Below are positions 17,499 to 29,500 of a DNA stretch of 64,000 bases, one piece after another. The translations under genes were made by a program, and so were the position numbers. The notes under the pieces are model-generated. The model searched no databases and was not told the DNA's origin. It saw only the letters and a program-made list of their open reading frames with translations. The number at the start of each line of letters is the position of its first letter. The stretch's first letter is position 1. This DNA comes from Flavobacterium sp. I3-2 (lineage in GTDB: Bacteria > Bacteroidota > Bacteroidia > Flavobacteriales > Flavobacteriaceae). The DNA is taken from positions 2,294,001 through 2,358,000 of the forward strand of contig NZ_CP058306.1 of NCBI RefSeq assembly GCF_013389595.1, given 5' to 3'.

Positions 17499-20084
17499 TT
17501 ATTCTTGATTTCTGAATATTAATTTACCATCAAAACTATCAAGTAAAATAATACTGTCTGTAGCAACTTTACCGGCTAATATTTGTTTAGAAAGTTCGTT
17601 TAAAACTTCTCTTTGTACGACGCGTTTTACTGGACGTGCACCAAAATGCGGGTCATAACCTTTTTCTGCTAAATATGTGATTGCTTCGTCAGTTGCATCC
17701 ATCGTGATGTGCTGTTGCGCTAACATTTTAATCACGCTCTTTAATTGTAACGAAACAATTTGTTTAATATTGCTCTGTGTTAACGGTGTAAATAATACTA
17801 TTTCATCGATACGATTGATAAACTCTGGACGTACGGTTTGTTTTAATAGATTTAAAACTTCAGTTTTTGCGTTTTCTACACCTTCTTCAGTTGGATCATT
17901 TTCGAATTGCTCTTGAATGATATGACTTCCCATGTTTGATGTCATGATGATGATGGTGTTTTTAAAATCGGCCAAACGTCCTTTGTTATCTGTTAAACGA
18001 CCTTCGTCTAAAACTTGTAACAAGATATTAAACGTATCTGGATGCGCTTTTTCGATCTCATCTAAAAGAATTACCGAATATGGACGACGTCGAACCGCTT
18101 CTGTTAATTGTCCACCTTCATCGTAACCTACGTATCCTGGAGGCGCGCCAACTAAACGGCTCACGCTATGACGTTCTGAATATTCGCTCATGTCAATACG
18201 TGTCATTGCATTTTCGTCATCAAATAAATAATCGGCTAAAGCTTTAGCAAGTTCAGTTTTACCAACTCCAGTTGTTCCTAAGAATAAGAACGAACCGATA
18301 GGTTTTTTAGGGTCTTGCAAACCAGCACGACTTCTACGAACGGCGTCTGAAATAGCAACGATGGCTTCTTCTTGACCAACTACGCGTTTGTGTAATTCGC
18401 CTTCTAAATTCAATAACTTTTCTCTTTCTGATTGTAACATTTTAGTTACCGGAACTCCAGTCCATTTTGCTACAACTTCTGCAATATCATCGTAAGTAAC
18501 TTCTTCTTTAATTAAAGAGTTTCCTTTTTGATTCTCGGATAATTCGTGTTGTAAATCAATTAATCGTTGTTCAGCTTCCTGAATTTTTCCATAACGGATT
18601 TCGGCAACTTTTCCATAATCTCCGATTCTTTCGGCACGTTCTGCTTCAAGTTTGAAGTTTTCGATATCAATTTTTACATTCTGAATGTTGTCAACTACAT
18701 CTTTTTCAGATTTCCAACGTGTGTAAACATCGTTTCTTTCTTCTTTAAGATTGGCTAAATCAATACCTAATATTTTTAATTTATTCTCATCATTTTCACG
18801 TTTAATCGCCTCAATTTCGATTTCAAGTTGCATGATTTTTCGGTCTAGAACATCTAATTCTTCTGGTTTAGAATTGATTTCCATACGTAATTTCGATGCC
18901 GCTTCGTCCATTAAATCGATAGCTTTGTCTGGTAAAAAACGATTGGTAATGTAGCGTTGAGATAATTCAACTGCTCCAATAATTGCTTCGTCTTTGATAC
19001 GAACTTTATGATGCGTTTCGTATTTTTCTTTGATTCCACGTAAGATGGAAATTGCGCTTTCTGTATCTGGTTCATCAACCAATACCTTTTGGAAACGACG
19101 TTCTAACGCTTTATCTTTTTCAAAATATTTTTGATACTCATCTAAAGTTGTTGCTCCAATGGCTCTTAGTTCGCCACGTGCTAAAGCAGGTTTTAAAATA
19201 TTCGCTGCATCCATAGCACCTTCACCACCACCAGCTCCAACCAAAGTATGAATTTCGTCAATGAAAAGAATGATGTTTCCTTCAGATGAAGTTACTTCTT
19301 TTACCACCGATTTTAAACGCTCTTCGAATTCACCTTTATATTTAGCTCCAGCAATCAAAGCTCCCATATCTAAAGAGAAAACCATTTTGTCTTTTAGGTT
19401 TTCAGGAACATCTCCTTGAACAATTCTATGCGCTAAACCTTCTGCGATTGCGGTTTTACCAACTCCGGGTTCACCAACTAACATCGGGTTATTTTTAGAA
19501 CGACGTGATAAGATTTGCAATACACGACGGATTTCTTCATCACGACCAATCACCGGATCTAATTTTCCGTCGTTAGCCATTTGATTTAAATTCTTTGCAT
19601 ATTTGTTTAATGAATTGTAGGTTTCTTCTGCCGAAGCTGAAGTTACACGTTCTCCTTTTCGGATTTCTTTAATCGCAGCTTCTAAATCTTTTTCGGTTAC
19701 ACCTTGGTCTTTTAAAATTTGTGCAACTTTACTTTTTGATTTGAATATTGCTAAAATTAAATGTTCTACAGAAACATATTCATCGTTCATTTTCTGTGCG
19801 ATTGCTTGTGCTTCTGTTAATGCATTTCCTGCTTCTCTAGAAAGTGAAATTTGTCCGCCTGCAACTTTTGGGAAATTTTCTATTGTTGCAGTTAGTAATT
19901 GTTTAAATAAGTCAACATTTACGTTTACTTTCTTTAATATAAATGGAGTTACATTTTCATCAACTTCTAAAATAGCTTTAAAAATGTGTTCGTTTTCGAT
20001 TTGTTGTTGACCATAACTTTGCACTAAAATCTGTGCTTGTTGAATAGCCTCTTGCGATTTAATTGTGAAATTATTAAAATTCAT
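17499..20084 (-). CDS. clpB: ATP-dependent chaperone ClpB
   Basis: A disaggregase of 861 residues from the chosen start [14 protein letters not shown] (an extension to 20117 adds 11 residues unlike the family). The N-terminal Clp_N repeats are followed by AAA1 with Walker [18 protein letters not shown] and Walker [14 protein letters not shown] long coiled-coil middle domain (about 400-525) is the ClpB hallmark. AAA2 has Walker [16 protein letters not shown], then [12 protein letters not shown], and sensor NRIDEIVLF. ClpB extracts proteins from aggregates together with DnaK. It is monocistronic, ended by the hairpin at 17433-17465. No heat-shock operator was recognised upstream. Confidence 0.96.
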   Translation of the reverse strand: MNFNNFTIKSQEAIQQAQILVQSYGQQQIENEHIFKAILEVDENVTPFILKKVNVNVDLFKQLLTATIENFPKVAGGQISLSREAGNALTEAQAIAQKMNDEYVSVEHLILAIFKSKSKVAQILKDQGVTEKDLEAAIKEIRKGERVTSASAEETYNSLNKYAKNLNQMANDGKLDPVIGRDEEIRRVLQILSRRSKNNPMLVGEPGVGKTAIAEGLAHRIVQGDVPENLKDKMVFSLDMGALIAGAKYKGEFEERLKSVVKEVTSSEGNIILFIDEIHTLVGAGGGEGAMDAANILKPALARGELRAIGATTLDEYQKYFEKDKALERRFQKVLVDEPDTESAISILRGIKEKYETHHKVRIKDEAIIGAVELSQRYITNRFLPDKAIDLMDEAASKLRMEINSKPEELDVLDRKIMQLEIEIEAIKRENDENKLKILGIDLANLKEERNDVYTRWKSEKDVVDNIQNVKIDIENFKLEAERAERIGDYGKVAEIRYGKIQEAEQRLIDLQHELSENQKGNSLIKEEVTYDDIAEVVAKWTGVPVTKMLQSEREKLLNLEGELHKRVVGQEEAIVAISDAVRRSRAGLQDPKKPIGSFLFLGTTGVGKTELAKALADYLFDDENAMTRIDMSEYSERHSVSRLVGAPPGYVGYDEGGQLTEAVRRRPYSVILLDEIEKAHPDTFNILLQVLDEGRLTDNKGRLADFKNTIIIMTSNMGSHIIQEQFENDPTEEGVENAKTEVLNLLKQTVRPEFINRIDEIVLFTPLTQSNIKQIVSLQLKSVIKMLAQQHITMDATDEAITYLAEKGYDPHFGARPVKRVVQREVLNELSKQILAGKVATDSIILLDSFDGKLIFRNQE

Positions 20085-20255
20085 AGTCGTAATATAGGTG
20101 TTTAAATTAATTATCAATTTTATGTTTTACTAATTTACAAAAAATATTCCATCAGATAAAATCGGAAATAATGGCAGTTTTATTTTTAATAAAAGTGCTG
20201 ATTAATGACAAAATGGCATCTATTAAGTATTTTGAACAGTTAAAATGAATGAAGT

Positions 20256-20286
20256 TTTGTCACTTCAATCTTTATCTTTACTTTTG
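20256..20286 (+). promoter_or_regulatory. Bacteroidota-type promoter for ytxJ
   Basis: TTTG at 20256-20259 and TACTTTTG at 20279-20286, separated by 19 bases, fit the Bacteroidota sigma-ABfr consensus (TTTG, about 19 bases, TAnnTTTG). Transcription would begin near 20293. This excludes the earlier ATG at 20245 and supports the start at 20302. Confidence 0.6.
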
Positions 20287-20301
20287 ATAAAATTTAAAAG
20301 A

Positions 20302-20631
20302 ATGAATTGGATTAATCTTACAGATATTAATCAACTTGATTTAATTATTGAGGAATCAAAAATAAAACCTGTGATTATTTTTAAACACAGCACACGTTGT
20401 ATTATAAGTAAAATGGCTTTACGTAGTTTTGAAAGTGATTATAATTTAGGTGACGCGTTTGAATGCTATTATTTAGATTTAATAGCGCACAGAGATATTT
20501 CAAACGAAATTGCAAATCGTTTTGGAATTGAACATCAATCTCCTCAAATTTTAATAATAAAGAATGGAATTGTGATTTACAACGAATCGCATGAAGGAAT
20601 TGATGCAAATGTTTTGAAGCAATATGTATAA
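20302..20631 (+). CDS. ytxJ: Bacillithiol-system redox protein YtxJ
   Basis: A 109-residue thioredoxin-fold protein of the YtxJ (DUF2847) family, linked to bacillithiol redox chemistry. The redox motif region is IIFKHSTRCIISKMALRSF with a single Cys, as in YtxJ, and it is followed by FGIEHQSPQILIIKNGIVIYNESH, the cis-Pro region of the fold. The start at 20302 (MNWINLTDI) is preferred over an ATG at 20245 because the upstream promoter boxes at 20256-20286 lie between them. It is monocistronic and followed directly by a terminator. Its presence suggests a bacillithiol-using cell. Confidence 0.85.
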   Translation: MNWINLTDINQLDLIIEESKIKPVIIFKHSTRCIISKMALRSFESDYNLGDAFECYYLDLIAHRDISNEIANRFGIEHQSPQILIIKNGIVIYNESHEGIDANVLKQYV

Positions 20632-20662
20632 AAAATCCACTCAAAATTTAAGAGTGGATTTT
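20632..20662 (+). terminator. Bidirectional terminator between ytxJ and a lipoprotein gene
   Basis: An 11-bp perfect stem (AAAATCCACTC and its complement) with a 9-base loop starts just after the ytxJ stop. It ends 4 bases before the convergent gene at 20667, so it probably serves both. Confidence 0.85.
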
Positions 20663-20666
20663 GTTT

Positions 20667-21362
20667 TTAATAATAAATATATTCCGCGTAATCAACATCG
20701 TCTGGTAAAATAGGACTTTTTTGGAACGAAACTGGATAACCATTTTGATTGTACGTCCAATTAATCGTTTCTAAAGTTTCTGTTTCAGTTTTACTTAAAA
20801 TCTGATTATTTTTATTAGTGATATTTATTCTATTGTATGCAACAGGATGCATTTCGTAAAATGGATTTTTCTTATCATCAAAAGTATACATAATAGTTCC
20901 AGCTTGAATTAAATTTCCGTTGAAAAAGGTTTGTCCTGAATTATTCAAATATCCTTCTGAATTATACGTAAAGTTCGTTGTGGAAGTTGAATTTAGAATT
21001 AGATTTATAGAAGTTTTAGTTGAAATTTGATTTAAATTATTGTACTCAAAAGTTTCTTTTACGTGTGCAATAGTTGCTTCAGTAATTGATTTAACTAAGA
21101 TTTCAATTGTTTGTAAATTATTTTGCGAATCGTATATAAATTTTTTATAGATATTGTTTTGAATCATTCCGCCACCAATTACAGCAATAGAATCGACAAA
21201 GCCATTTTCATGATAAAAATATTTAGATGTAGTTATTCCTCTAAATTCTTTTAATTTCATTGTAGTTGTTTCCTCTGTCGGATTTTGAGTATTGTTGTTG
21301 TCATCATTATTACAAGCAATTAACGAAAGAGTCAAAATCGAGAATAGTAATATTTTTTTCAT
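20667..21362 (-). CDS. Predicted lipoprotein of unknown function, YD-repeat-like
   Basis: A 231-residue lipoprotein: the signal LLFSILTLSLIACNND gives a lipidated Cys near residue 17, followed by an Asn/Asp/Thr-rich linker. The body has repeated beta-hairpin units of the form (F/Y)-x-Y-(N/D)-x-x-(G/N) such as FIYDSQNNLQ, FEYNNLNQIS and FTYNSEGYLN, as in the RHS/YD-like lipoproteins common in Bacteroidota. It is convergent with ytxJ and stands alone. No function is claimed. Confidence 0.7.
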   Translation of the reverse strand: MKKILLFSILTLSLIACNNDDNNNTQNPTEETTTMKLKEFRGITTSKYFYHENGFVDSIAVIGGGMIQNNIYKKFIYDSQNNLQTIEILVKSITEATIAHVKETFEYNNLNQISTKTSINLILNSTSTTNFTYNSEGYLNNSGQTFFNGNLIQAGTIMYTFDDKKNPFYEMHPVAYNRINITNKNNQILSKTETETLETINWTYNQNGYPVSFQKSPILPDDVDYAEYIYY

Positions 21363-21392
21363 AAGATTAGATTTTTCTTAAATATAAAAAAA

Positions 21393-21419
21393 AAACGCTT
21401 ACATATTTAGTAAGCGTTT
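21393..21419 (-). terminator. Intrinsic terminator after fahA
   Basis: A 10-bp perfect stem AAACGCTTAC / GTAAGCGTTT with a 7-base loop and flanking A/T runs, 27 bases after the fahA stop. Confidence 0.85.
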
Positions 21420-21445
21420 GTATTTTAATGAAGAAATGTAATAAA

Positions 21446-22735
21446 TTATTTTTCAAAAGGTGTAGCTGGTAAAAGTTTACTAGAAACTTCTCCGAAACCG
21501 ATTCTAACATTTTCGTTTTGACAATATCCTCTCATAATTACGGTATCAAAATCATTGATGAAAACACGTTTAGAACCATCATTCATTTCAATTGGATTTT
21601 GTCCTGCCCAAGTTAACTCTAACATTGAACCGAAACTGTCTTTTGTCGGACCTGAAATTGTTCCAGAACCTAATAAATCACCTGCATTGATTTGACAACC
21701 ATTAACTGCATGATGCGCTAATTGTTGACTCATTGTCCAATACATATATTTTAAGTTTGAATTTGAAACCACATTTTCAGTTCCGTTTTCCGGAGTTATT
21801 GAAACTTGCAAGTTGATATCAAATGCATGATTTCCTTCTTGTTGTAAATAAGGAAAAGGTTTTGGATTGTCTTGTTTTGGACTTTCGCAACGGAACGGTT
21901 CTAAAGCATCCATTGTTACTACCCAACAAGAAATAGATGAAGCAAAGTTTTTAGCTAAAAACGGTCCAAGTGGAACATATTCCCAAGTTTGAATATCTCG
22001 AGCGCTCCAATCGTTTAATAAAACCATTCCAAAAATATGATCTTCGGCAGTTTCAATAGCGATGCGTTCTCCCATACGATTTGCATCTGTAGTAATAAAA
22101 GCAGTTTCTAATTCAAAATCTACACGTCTAGATTCTCCAAAAACAGGTTGTGTTTCACCTTTTGGTAACGTCTGACCTAATGGACGTTTTACAGGAACTC
22201 CTGACGGAACAATTGTAGAGCTTCTTCCGTGATAACCAACCGGAATGTGTAACCAGTTTGGTAATAAAGCATTATTTGGATCACGGAACATCATTCCTAC
22301 ATTCGTTGCGTGTTCTCTACTCGAATAAAAATCGGTGTAATCACCAATGAAAACAGGTAATTGCATTTCTACTTCGTTAATAGCAAACATGATTGCTTTA
22401 CGATGTGCTTCGTTATTTTTTAATGTTTCGTTATTAGCGTCAAAAATTTCTGAAATTCTGTTTCTAACTGCTCGCCACATTCCTTTTCCTAACGAAATAA
22501 ATTCATTTAAAGTATCTTGTAAAAAGATTTCTTCGTGTAAATCAATTCCGTTAAAGTAACCTAATTGTTGTAACGCACTTAAATCAATGGCATAATCACC
22601 AATACGTGTACCAATTGTTACAACGTCTTCATTAGTTAAAAAAACACCGAAAGGAATATTTTGAATTGGGAAATCGCTATCTTGAGGCACTTCGATCCAA
22701 GATTGTAAAGCTGGATTATTTGCTGTAATAGGCAT
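21446..22735 (-). CDS. fahA: Fumarylacetoacetase
   Basis: A 429-residue enzyme, the last step of tyrosine catabolism, splitting fumarylacetoacetate to fumarate and acetoacetate. The N-terminal SH3-like domain has SDFPIQNIPFGVF; the catalytic domain shows YTDFYSSREHATNVGMMFR, PVGYHGRSSTIVPSG, FELETAFIT and NDWSARDIQTWEYVPLGPF, which are diagnostic for true fumarylacetoacetase rather than the smaller FAH-like hydrolase at 5875. It is divergent from glyA with a 112-base gap. The other tyrosine-pathway genes are not in the window. Full length. Confidence 0.95.
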   Translation of the reverse strand: MPITANNPALQSWIEVPQDSDFPIQNIPFGVFLTNEDVVTIGTRIGDYAIDLSALQQLGYFNGIDLHEEIFLQDTLNEFISLGKGMWRAVRNRISEIFDANNETLKNNEAHRKAIMFAINEVEMQLPVFIGDYTDFYSSREHATNVGMMFRDPNNALLPNWLHIPVGYHGRSSTIVPSGVPVKRPLGQTLPKGETQPVFGESRRVDFELETAFITTDANRMGERIAIETAEDHIFGMVLLNDWSARDIQTWEYVPLGPFLAKNFASSISCWVVTMDALEPFRCESPKQDNPKPFPYLQQEGNHAFDINLQVSITPENGTENVVSNSNLKYMYWTMSQQLAHHAVNGCQINAGDLLGSGTISGPTKDSFGSMLELTWAGQNPIEMNDGSKRVFINDFDTVIMRGYCQNENVRIGFGEVSSKLLPATPFEK

Positions 22736-22847
22736 AATATATATGTTTTGTTTGTTATAGAATTAATTTGAATCAAATATATAATTAACTGCGAATTTAA
22801 CAAACGAATTTTGTAAATTTGAATTCATTTTAACGAAATATTAAAAA

Positions 22848-24122
22848 ATGCAACGCGACGAACAAATTTTTGAATTGATTTTAGATGAGCAAGACAGACA
22901 AATACATGGTCTTGAATTAATTGCGTCTGAAAATTTTGTGAGCGACCAAGTTATGGAAGCTGCGGGATCTGTATTAACAAACAAATATGCAGAAGGATAT
23001 CCAAACAAAAGATACTACGGCGGATGTGAAGTAGTTGATATTGTTGAGCAAATTGCTATAGATCGTGCAAAAGCACTTTTCGGAGCTGAATATGTAAACG
23101 TACAACCACACTCAGGTTCTCAGGCTAATACTGCTGTTTTTGCTGCTGTTTTGAAACCAGGTGATAAAATTTTAGGTTTCGATTTATCTCATGGAGGTCA
23201 CTTAACTCATGGTTCGCCAGTTAACTTCTCAGGTAAATTATATGCACCAGTTTTTTATGGTGTTGATCAAGAAACTGGAGTTTTAAATTATGATAAAATT
23301 CAAGAAATTGCTACAAAAGAGCAACCAAAATTAATCATTGCAGGTGCATCTGCATATTCTCGTGATATGGATTTTGCTCGTTTTCGTGAAATCGCTGATA
23401 GCGTAGGAGCAATTTTAATGGCAGATATTTCTCATCCAGCAGGTTTAATTGCTAAAGGATTATTAAACGATCCAGTTCCACATTGTCATATTATTACAAC
23501 AACGACGCACAAAACGTTACGTGGACCTCGTGGAGGAATGATCATGATGGGTAAAGATTTCGAAAATCCATTCGGTTTAAAAACACCAAAAGGTGAAACT
23601 CGTATGATGTCTTCTTTATTGGATTCTGGAGTTTTCCCAGGAAACCAAGGTGGACCTTTAATGCACATTATTGCTGCTAAAGCGGTTGCTTTCGGTGAAG
23701 CATTAACAGATGAGTTCTTCCATTATACATTACAAGTTAAGAAAAATGCAGCTGCAATGGCAGAAGCTTTTGTAAAACGCGGATACAACATTATTTCTGG
23801 AGGAACAGATAACCACATGATGTTAATTGATTTACGTAATAAAAATATTTCAGGTAAAGATGCTGAAAAAGCTTTAGTTGCTGCAGAAATCACAGTAAAC
23901 AAAAACATGGTTCCGTTTGATGACAAATCGCCATTTGTAACTTCTGGTATTCGCGTAGGAACACCTGCAATTACAACTCGTGGTTTAGTTGAAGCAGATA
24001 TGGAAACTATTGTTGAGTTAATTGACCGTGTGTTAATGAATCATACAAATGAAGATATTATTGAGCAAGTTGCTGAAGAAGTAAACGAATTAATGGGCGA
24101 ACGTGCAATGTTTGTTTTTTAA
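22848..24122 (+). CDS. glyA: Serine hydroxymethyltransferase
   Basis: A 424-residue PLP enzyme interconverting serine and glycine while loading one-carbon units on tetrahydrofolate. Visible motifs are [42 protein letters not shown], the PLP-lysine loop [16 protein letters not shown] and [15 protein letters not shown]. Full length. A possible -7 box TAAATTTG lies at 22814-22821, but no matching upstream element was seen. Single gene, ended by the hairpin at 24145. Confidence 0.97.
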   Translation: MQRDEQIFELILDEQDRQIHGLELIASENFVSDQVMEAAGSVLTNKYAEGYPNKRYYGGCEVVDIVEQIAIDRAKALFGAEYVNVQPHSGSQANTAVFAAVLKPGDKILGFDLSHGGHLTHGSPVNFSGKLYAPVFYGVDQETGVLNYDKIQEIATKEQPKLIIAGASAYSRDMDFARFREIADSVGAILMADISHPAGLIAKGLLNDPVPHCHIITTTTHKTLRGPRGGMIMMGKDFENPFGLKTPKGETRMMSSLLDSGVFPGNQGGPLMHIIAAKAVAFGEALTDEFFHYTLQVKKNAAAMAEAFVKRGYNIISGGTDNHMMLIDLRNKNISGKDAEKALVAAEITVNKNMVPFDDKSPFVTSGIRVGTPAITTRGLVEADMETIVELIDRVLMNHTNEDIIEQVAEEVNELMGERAMFVF

Positions 24123-24144
24123 TTAAACACTTATAAATTTTCAT

Positions 24145-24174
24145 AAAAGACCGCTTTTTTAGTGGTCTTTTTTT
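24145..24174 (+). terminator. Intrinsic terminator after glyA
   Basis: AAAAGACC pairs with GGTCTTTT, extended inward by further pairs including one G-T wobble, followed by a T tract; 22 bases after the glyA stop. Confidence 0.85.
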
Positions 24175-24236
24175 GTTTTAAAATGTAACTTTATCTTCTT
24201 ATTATGTACAAATACTAAAACTATAATTAGAAAAGC

Positions 24237-25367
24237 ATGAAATATTTATTATTTTTTTTATTTATTCCTTTTTTTGGTCAGGCACAAATTGTAAAAGGAA
24301 TTGTTAAAGAGAAAACTTCAAAAGAAGGTATTTCGTTTTTAACTGTTGCAATTGAAAATTCTGACGTTTATGTGTTAACGAATGAAAACGGAGAATTTCA
24401 ATTCAATCTTTCAGATATTAAAGGAAAAAATATAATTGTTAATAATATATATTTTGAACCTTTTTTGATTAAAGTAAACGATGGAAATTTTATTAATATT
24501 GAATTGACCGAATTAAGTTTTACTTTAGAAGAAATGGTTGTTTATAATCAACCAATTAAGAGAGTTTTTGAAGACATCATTTCAAATTCAGAAAAGAAGA
24601 TAAAAACCAATGTAAAGATGCAAACTTACTATAAAGAAGATTATTTCAAAGATGGTAAGAAATATTTTTTTACAGATGGTTTGGTAGATTTTTATATCAA
24701 AAATAAATCAACTAAGATTGATGCCGTTGTTAGAGAGAGTCGTTTAGTTGATTCAAATACAAATAAACAATTAAATGAAGTTGATTTAGAATATTCGGCA
24801 GCAATTGATGTGAACGATGTAATGGAATCTTCAATGCGTTTTAAAATATTACGTAAAATATTAAAAGATAAAAATTATGAATTTGTTGTCACTTCTAAAA
24901 AAGCAGGAGATAAAACGTTGCATACTTTGTATATAGAACCAAAAGAAGAAGCAAATGAACGTTTTTTATTCAGTGGAAAGGTTGTTTTTAATGAATCTGA
25001 ACAACTGATTTATGAATTAGATCTGAAGTTCGCAGAAGAATTTAAAAAGTATAATACAGAAATCAATGCTTTGATATTAAAAATTAAAATTCACGATCTT
25101 AAACGTAAAGTTAAATACAACTTCGTGAATGGTTCATATTATGTAACGTATTCTGATGTATATTTTGACTTTGATGTTTCTCGTAATAAAGGAAAGTTAA
25201 ATGAAAGATTCAAAGGAAATTCAGAAATAATAACTTTGGGAGTTGAAAACACTTCTAATTTTCCAGCAAAAGATCAAGTTTACACAAAAAAACAATTGTA
25301 CAAAAACGGAAATAAATATTCATACGAATTTTGGAATGATGAATTAATCAAAAACTACGTTAAATAA
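24237..25367 (+). CDS. Secreted CarboxypepD_reg-like domain protein (paralogue 1)
   Basis: A 376-residue exported protein. The signal peptide (LLFFLFIPFFGQAQ) is followed by a CarboxypepD_reg-like beta-sandwich (IVKGIVKEKTSKEGISFLTVAI, then NENGEFQFNL) as found at the front of TonB-dependent receptors, and then an unassigned 280-residue domain. No receptor barrel is present. It is paralogous to the next gene: both share the LEEMVVYN/LEEMIMYN, KKYFFTDG/KVYSYADG and C-terminal KFWEN-type segments. The two genes are separated by 2 bases and probably co-transcribed with the protease after them. Function unknown. Confidence 0.7.
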   Translation: MKYLLFFLFIPFFGQAQIVKGIVKEKTSKEGISFLTVAIENSDVYVLTNENGEFQFNLSDIKGKNIIVNNIYFEPFLIKVNDGNFINIELTELSFTLEEMVVYNQPIKRVFEDIISNSEKKIKTNVKMQTYYKEDYFKDGKKYFFTDGLVDFYIKNKSTKIDAVVRESRLVDSNTNKQLNEVDLEYSAAIDVNDVMESSMRFKILRKILKDKNYEFVVTSKKAGDKTLHTLYIEPKEEANERFLFSGKVVFNESEQLIYELDLKFAEEFKKYNTEINALILKIKIHDLKRKVKYNFVNGSYYVTYSDVYFDFDVSRNKGKLNERFKGNSEIITLGVENTSNFPAKDQVYTKKQLYKNGNKYSYEFWNDELIKNYVK

Positions 25368-25369
25368 CA

Positions 25370-26533
25370 ATGAAACTAATCGCATATTTATTTTTACTAT
25401 TTCCTATTTTATCATTTGCGCAAACCATTACATATTCTGGTGTTGTTAGAGATAAGTCAACAGGAAAACCAATTGAACATGTAAGTATTTCTGTTTATGA
25501 TTCAAATGTTGCCACATTAACCAATTCAGAAGGACGTTTTAGAATTACAGTTCCTACTTCAGCGAAGAAAATTAATTTTAATCACCTTAGCTATGATAGA
25601 TTAGATTACGTTTTATCAGAACAAACAGAAAATATAACAATTTATTTAAACGATTCTTCTTTTGAATTAGAAGAAATGATCATGTATAATCGTCCGATTA
25701 AAGATGTTATAAAAGAAGTTATCGATAATTCTAAAGCTAAGTTCTCAAAAGATGTTAAGCTAAATACATATTATCGTGAAATGATGAATATCGATGGAAA
25801 AGTTTATTCATATGCTGACGGTATGCTGAATTATTATTTTAAAAATAAAGCAACAAGTAATGTAATTGTTGAACAAAGTAGAGCTTTAGTTTTTAATGAT
25901 GATTTTAAGAATTATGAGCAGGCTCCTATAAAATTTTATTTGTTAGATCTACAAACGATAATTACATCGGCTTTTAAGTTTGAACGTATTTGGAACATAG
26001 TAAAAAATAAAAATTACGATTTGTATGTTACGGGTAAAAAAGCTGCAGACGGCAGAGAATTGAAAATCTTATATTTTGAACCATCCGATTCTAATACAGA
26101 GAATTATTATAAAGGAACTTTAATATTTGACGATGAAAAAAAATTGGTTTTAGAAATTAATATTGAACTTTCGCCTAAACATTTAAAAAATCTTAAAGAA
26201 GAAAGTAGAATCGTTTACAAAGTGAAGTTTACGGATATTAGTTTTAAACAGATTTTTAATGATGTAAATGATCGTTATTTTTTAGCTTATGATACCAGAC
26301 GAATTGAAGGAGATGTAAAAATTGGAGAACATCGTTTTTCTGTTGGTGGTATTCATGAACTTATTTCTGTTAATTCGTCAATTACAAATGAAAAACCAGA
26401 TCCGAATAAAATTTATTTTGAAAAAACCTTAGATGTGCTGGGTAAGAATTTTAAAACTAAATTTTGGGAAAATCAAAACGTAATTCTTTTAAACAGCAAA
26501 GAAGAAGAGATGTTGCGAAAAATTAATAATTAA
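25370..26533 (+). CDS. Secreted CarboxypepD_reg-like domain protein (paralogue 2)
   Basis: A 387-residue exported protein with signal peptide (AYLFLLFPILSFAQ), a CarboxypepD_reg-like domain (YSGVVRDKSTGKPIEHVSISV, NSEGRFRITVP) and a C-terminal domain shared with its upstream neighbour. The pair arose by tandem duplication and has diverged strongly. It lies 58 bases before the S41 protease gene. Members of such families often act in the envelope, but no specific role can be read here. Confidence 0.7.
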   Translation: MKLIAYLFLLFPILSFAQTITYSGVVRDKSTGKPIEHVSISVYDSNVATLTNSEGRFRITVPTSAKKINFNHLSYDRLDYVLSEQTENITIYLNDSSFELEEMIMYNRPIKDVIKEVIDNSKAKFSKDVKLNTYYREMMNIDGKVYSYADGMLNYYFKNKATSNVIVEQSRALVFNDDFKNYEQAPIKFYLLDLQTIITSAFKFERIWNIVKNKNYDLYVTGKKAADGRELKILYFEPSDSNTENYYKGTLIFDDEKKLVLEINIELSPKHLKNLKEESRIVYKVKFTDISFKQIFNDVNDRYFLAYDTRRIEGDVKIGEHRFSVGGIHELISVNSSITNEKPDPNKIYFEKTLDVLGKNFKTKFWENQNVILLNSKEEEMLRKINN

Positions 26534-26591
26534 AAAAGTCTATCTTTAAGATAAATAACAACATTGTTTATCTGTTAGTAAAAAATATATA

Positions 26592-29500
26592 ATGAACAAA
26601 AGAATATTCACTTTATTAAGTTTTTTCTCTCTATCAATTTTATCGGCACAAGAAAAAGCTTATTTTTTATCAAATCCATCTTTAAGTCCAGATGCACAAA
26701 CCGCTTATTTTAGTTTTGAAGGCGATATTTGGAAAGTCGATTCAAACGGTGGAAACGCTTCTAGAATCACTGCTTTAGAAGGCGAAGCAATTAATCCACG
26801 AGTTTCACCAGACGGAAAATGGTTGGCATTTAGTTCGAATCAATATGGAAATTATGATGTTTTTGTAATGCCCATAAACGGTGGAAACATAAAACAATTG
26901 ACCTTTCATCAAGGAAAAGACGAAATGGAAAGTTGGGCTTGGGACAGTGAAACCATTTATTTCACTTCAAGTAGAAATAACAATTTCGGAAGTTTTAAAA
27001 CCAATTTAAAAGGTGAAACGCCGCAACCTTTGTTTCAAAATTATTTCAATACAACAAATGGTTTGGTGGAAACTCCAAATGGTGAATTGATTTTTACGAA
27101 TTCATCAGAAAGTGCTAATCAAGTTACAAGAAAAAGATATAAAGGCGAAAATAATCCTGATTTGTTAGCTTATCATCCTAAATCGAAAACCTTCAAACAA
27201 TACACAGATTACAACGGAAAAGATTTTAATGCTACGGTTGATAAAAACGGCATTATTTATTTTATTTCCGACGAAAATAACGGAGAATATAACTTATATA
27301 AAATTGAAAAAGGAATCAAAACAGCTTTGACAAAATTTGATTCGTCAATCAAAAAGCCTTTTGTTGCTGCTAATGGTTCAAAAGTAATTTTCGAAAAAGA
27401 TTATCAATTATTTGTTTATGATGTTGCTTCAAAAAACACAAGTTTGATTTCTGTCAATGTTAATTCAAATGATATTTTATCAAAGGATAAAAGTTTTAAT
27501 GTCGAAGACGAAATTTCTTATTTTGATGTTTCTTCGGACGGAAAAAAACTGACTTTTGTAAGTCGTGGCGTTTTATTCGTTTCTGATATCGAAGGGAAAT
27601 TCGTGAATAGAATTACCGACGGAAAAGAACGCGTTCTAGAAGTAAAATGGTTAAAGGATAATAAGAATTTAATTTTTAATCAAACAGTTGAAGGATATCA
27701 AAATTGGTTTAAAATTGCTGCTGATGGTAAAGGTAAACCAGATCAATTAACTAACGATTCTAGAAATAACAGAGATATTACTTTTAATAATGATTTAACA
27801 AAAGCAGTTTATTTGAGTGGAAGAGACGAAGTTCGTTTGTTGGATTTAGAAACGCTTAAATCAAAAACTATTGTAAAAGATGAAATTTGGGCATTACAAA
27901 ATTCAAAACCATCTTTTTCTCCAAATGACGAATATGTGATGTTTAGTGCAAAACGTAATTTCGAATTGGACATTTTACTATATAACATAAAAAAAAATGA
28001 AGTTATAAATTTAACCAATACAAGCGTTACTGAAGAAGATCCATTTTGGTCGCCAAACGGAAAATACATTTATTTTACAAGCGATCGAATCAATCCATCG
28101 TATCCGTTAGGTTTACAAAATCCGAGTGTTTATCGTTTTTCTTTGGATTGGTTTGATGAACCTTACAAATCAGATCAATTTGATAAATTATTTGCTGAAG
28201 AAAAGAAAGATGAAAAAAATGAATCTAAAGACAAAAAGAATGATAAAGAAGATAAACCCGATTCAAAATCATTAACTGTTAATTTAGATGGAATTTTAGA
28301 ACGTGTTGATTTGGTTTCTGGACGATTTGGAAATCAACAATTTCCGCATGTTTTTGAAGACGGTAAAAAAGAATATGTTTTTTATAATTCCAATCAAGAT
28401 GGAGGTCGTTATCAATTATATCGTAAAACGTATGTAGAGTTTGATGAAACCAAGACGGATAAAGTATTTAATAAATCTGCAAATCAAATCGTCTATAAAG
28501 ATAAGTCTGTTTATTTTTTGAGTAATGGGAATATTTATAAAACCAGTTTGTCAAGTTCTAGTCCAGATCAGATTAAGATAAAATATGAATTTACTAAAAA
28601 TCTAAATGATGAATTTGTTCAAATGTATGATGAAGCTTGGGCTGGAGTCGAAGAAAATTTTTATGACGAACATTTTCATGGTTTAAATTGGAAAGCAAAA
28701 AAGAATCAATATGCCAAATATCTTCCTTATTTAAACAACCGAAATGATTTACGAATTCTTTTAAATGATTTGTTGGGTGAGTTAAATTCTTCGCATTTAG
28801 GATTTGCATCTTCAGGTAAAGAAGAAACTAAAAAATTGAGTTATTTTACAAACGAAACAGGAATTGTTTTCAAGAAAGATAAACCTTACGAAGTAGAACG
28901 TATTGTTCGTAAATCTCCCGCTTTTATAAAATCCGTAGATGTACAATCTGGTGATGTTTTAAAGGCTGTAAATGGCGTAAATATTGATGTTTCAAAGAAT
29001 AGAGAAATTTATTTTACTTCACCAAATCAATTAGAAGAACTTGTGTTAGAATTTGACAGAAATGGAAGTAAAGTTATAACTAAAATTCATCCGATTTCAA
29101 ATGTGCAACTAAAAGGTTTGTTGTATGATGAATGGATTTTTGATAATAAAAAGCGAGTAAATGATTTAAGTAATAATCGAATCGCTTATACTTATATGAA
29201 AAATATGAGTTCTGCAGAACTTGAATCGTTTTTGTTGGATATGGTTGAACAAGAAAATCACAAAGAAGGTTTAATACTTGATTTACGATTTAACACCGGT
29301 GGGAATGTGCATGATAAAGTGTTGAACTTTTTGATGCAACGACCGTATTTAAAATGGAAATATAGAGAAGGAGAATTTACGGTTCAACCCAATTTTGCTC
29401 CATCTGCTAAACCGATTGTTTTGTTGATTAACGAATATTCATTAAGCGATGCAGAAATGACAGCTGCTGGTTTTAAGGAATTGAAACTAGGTAAGATTAT

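Noticed and set aside
20245..20301. Longer ytxJ start at 20245
   Set aside because: Promoter boxes at 20256-20286 lie downstream of it, and the extra residues do not match the family.
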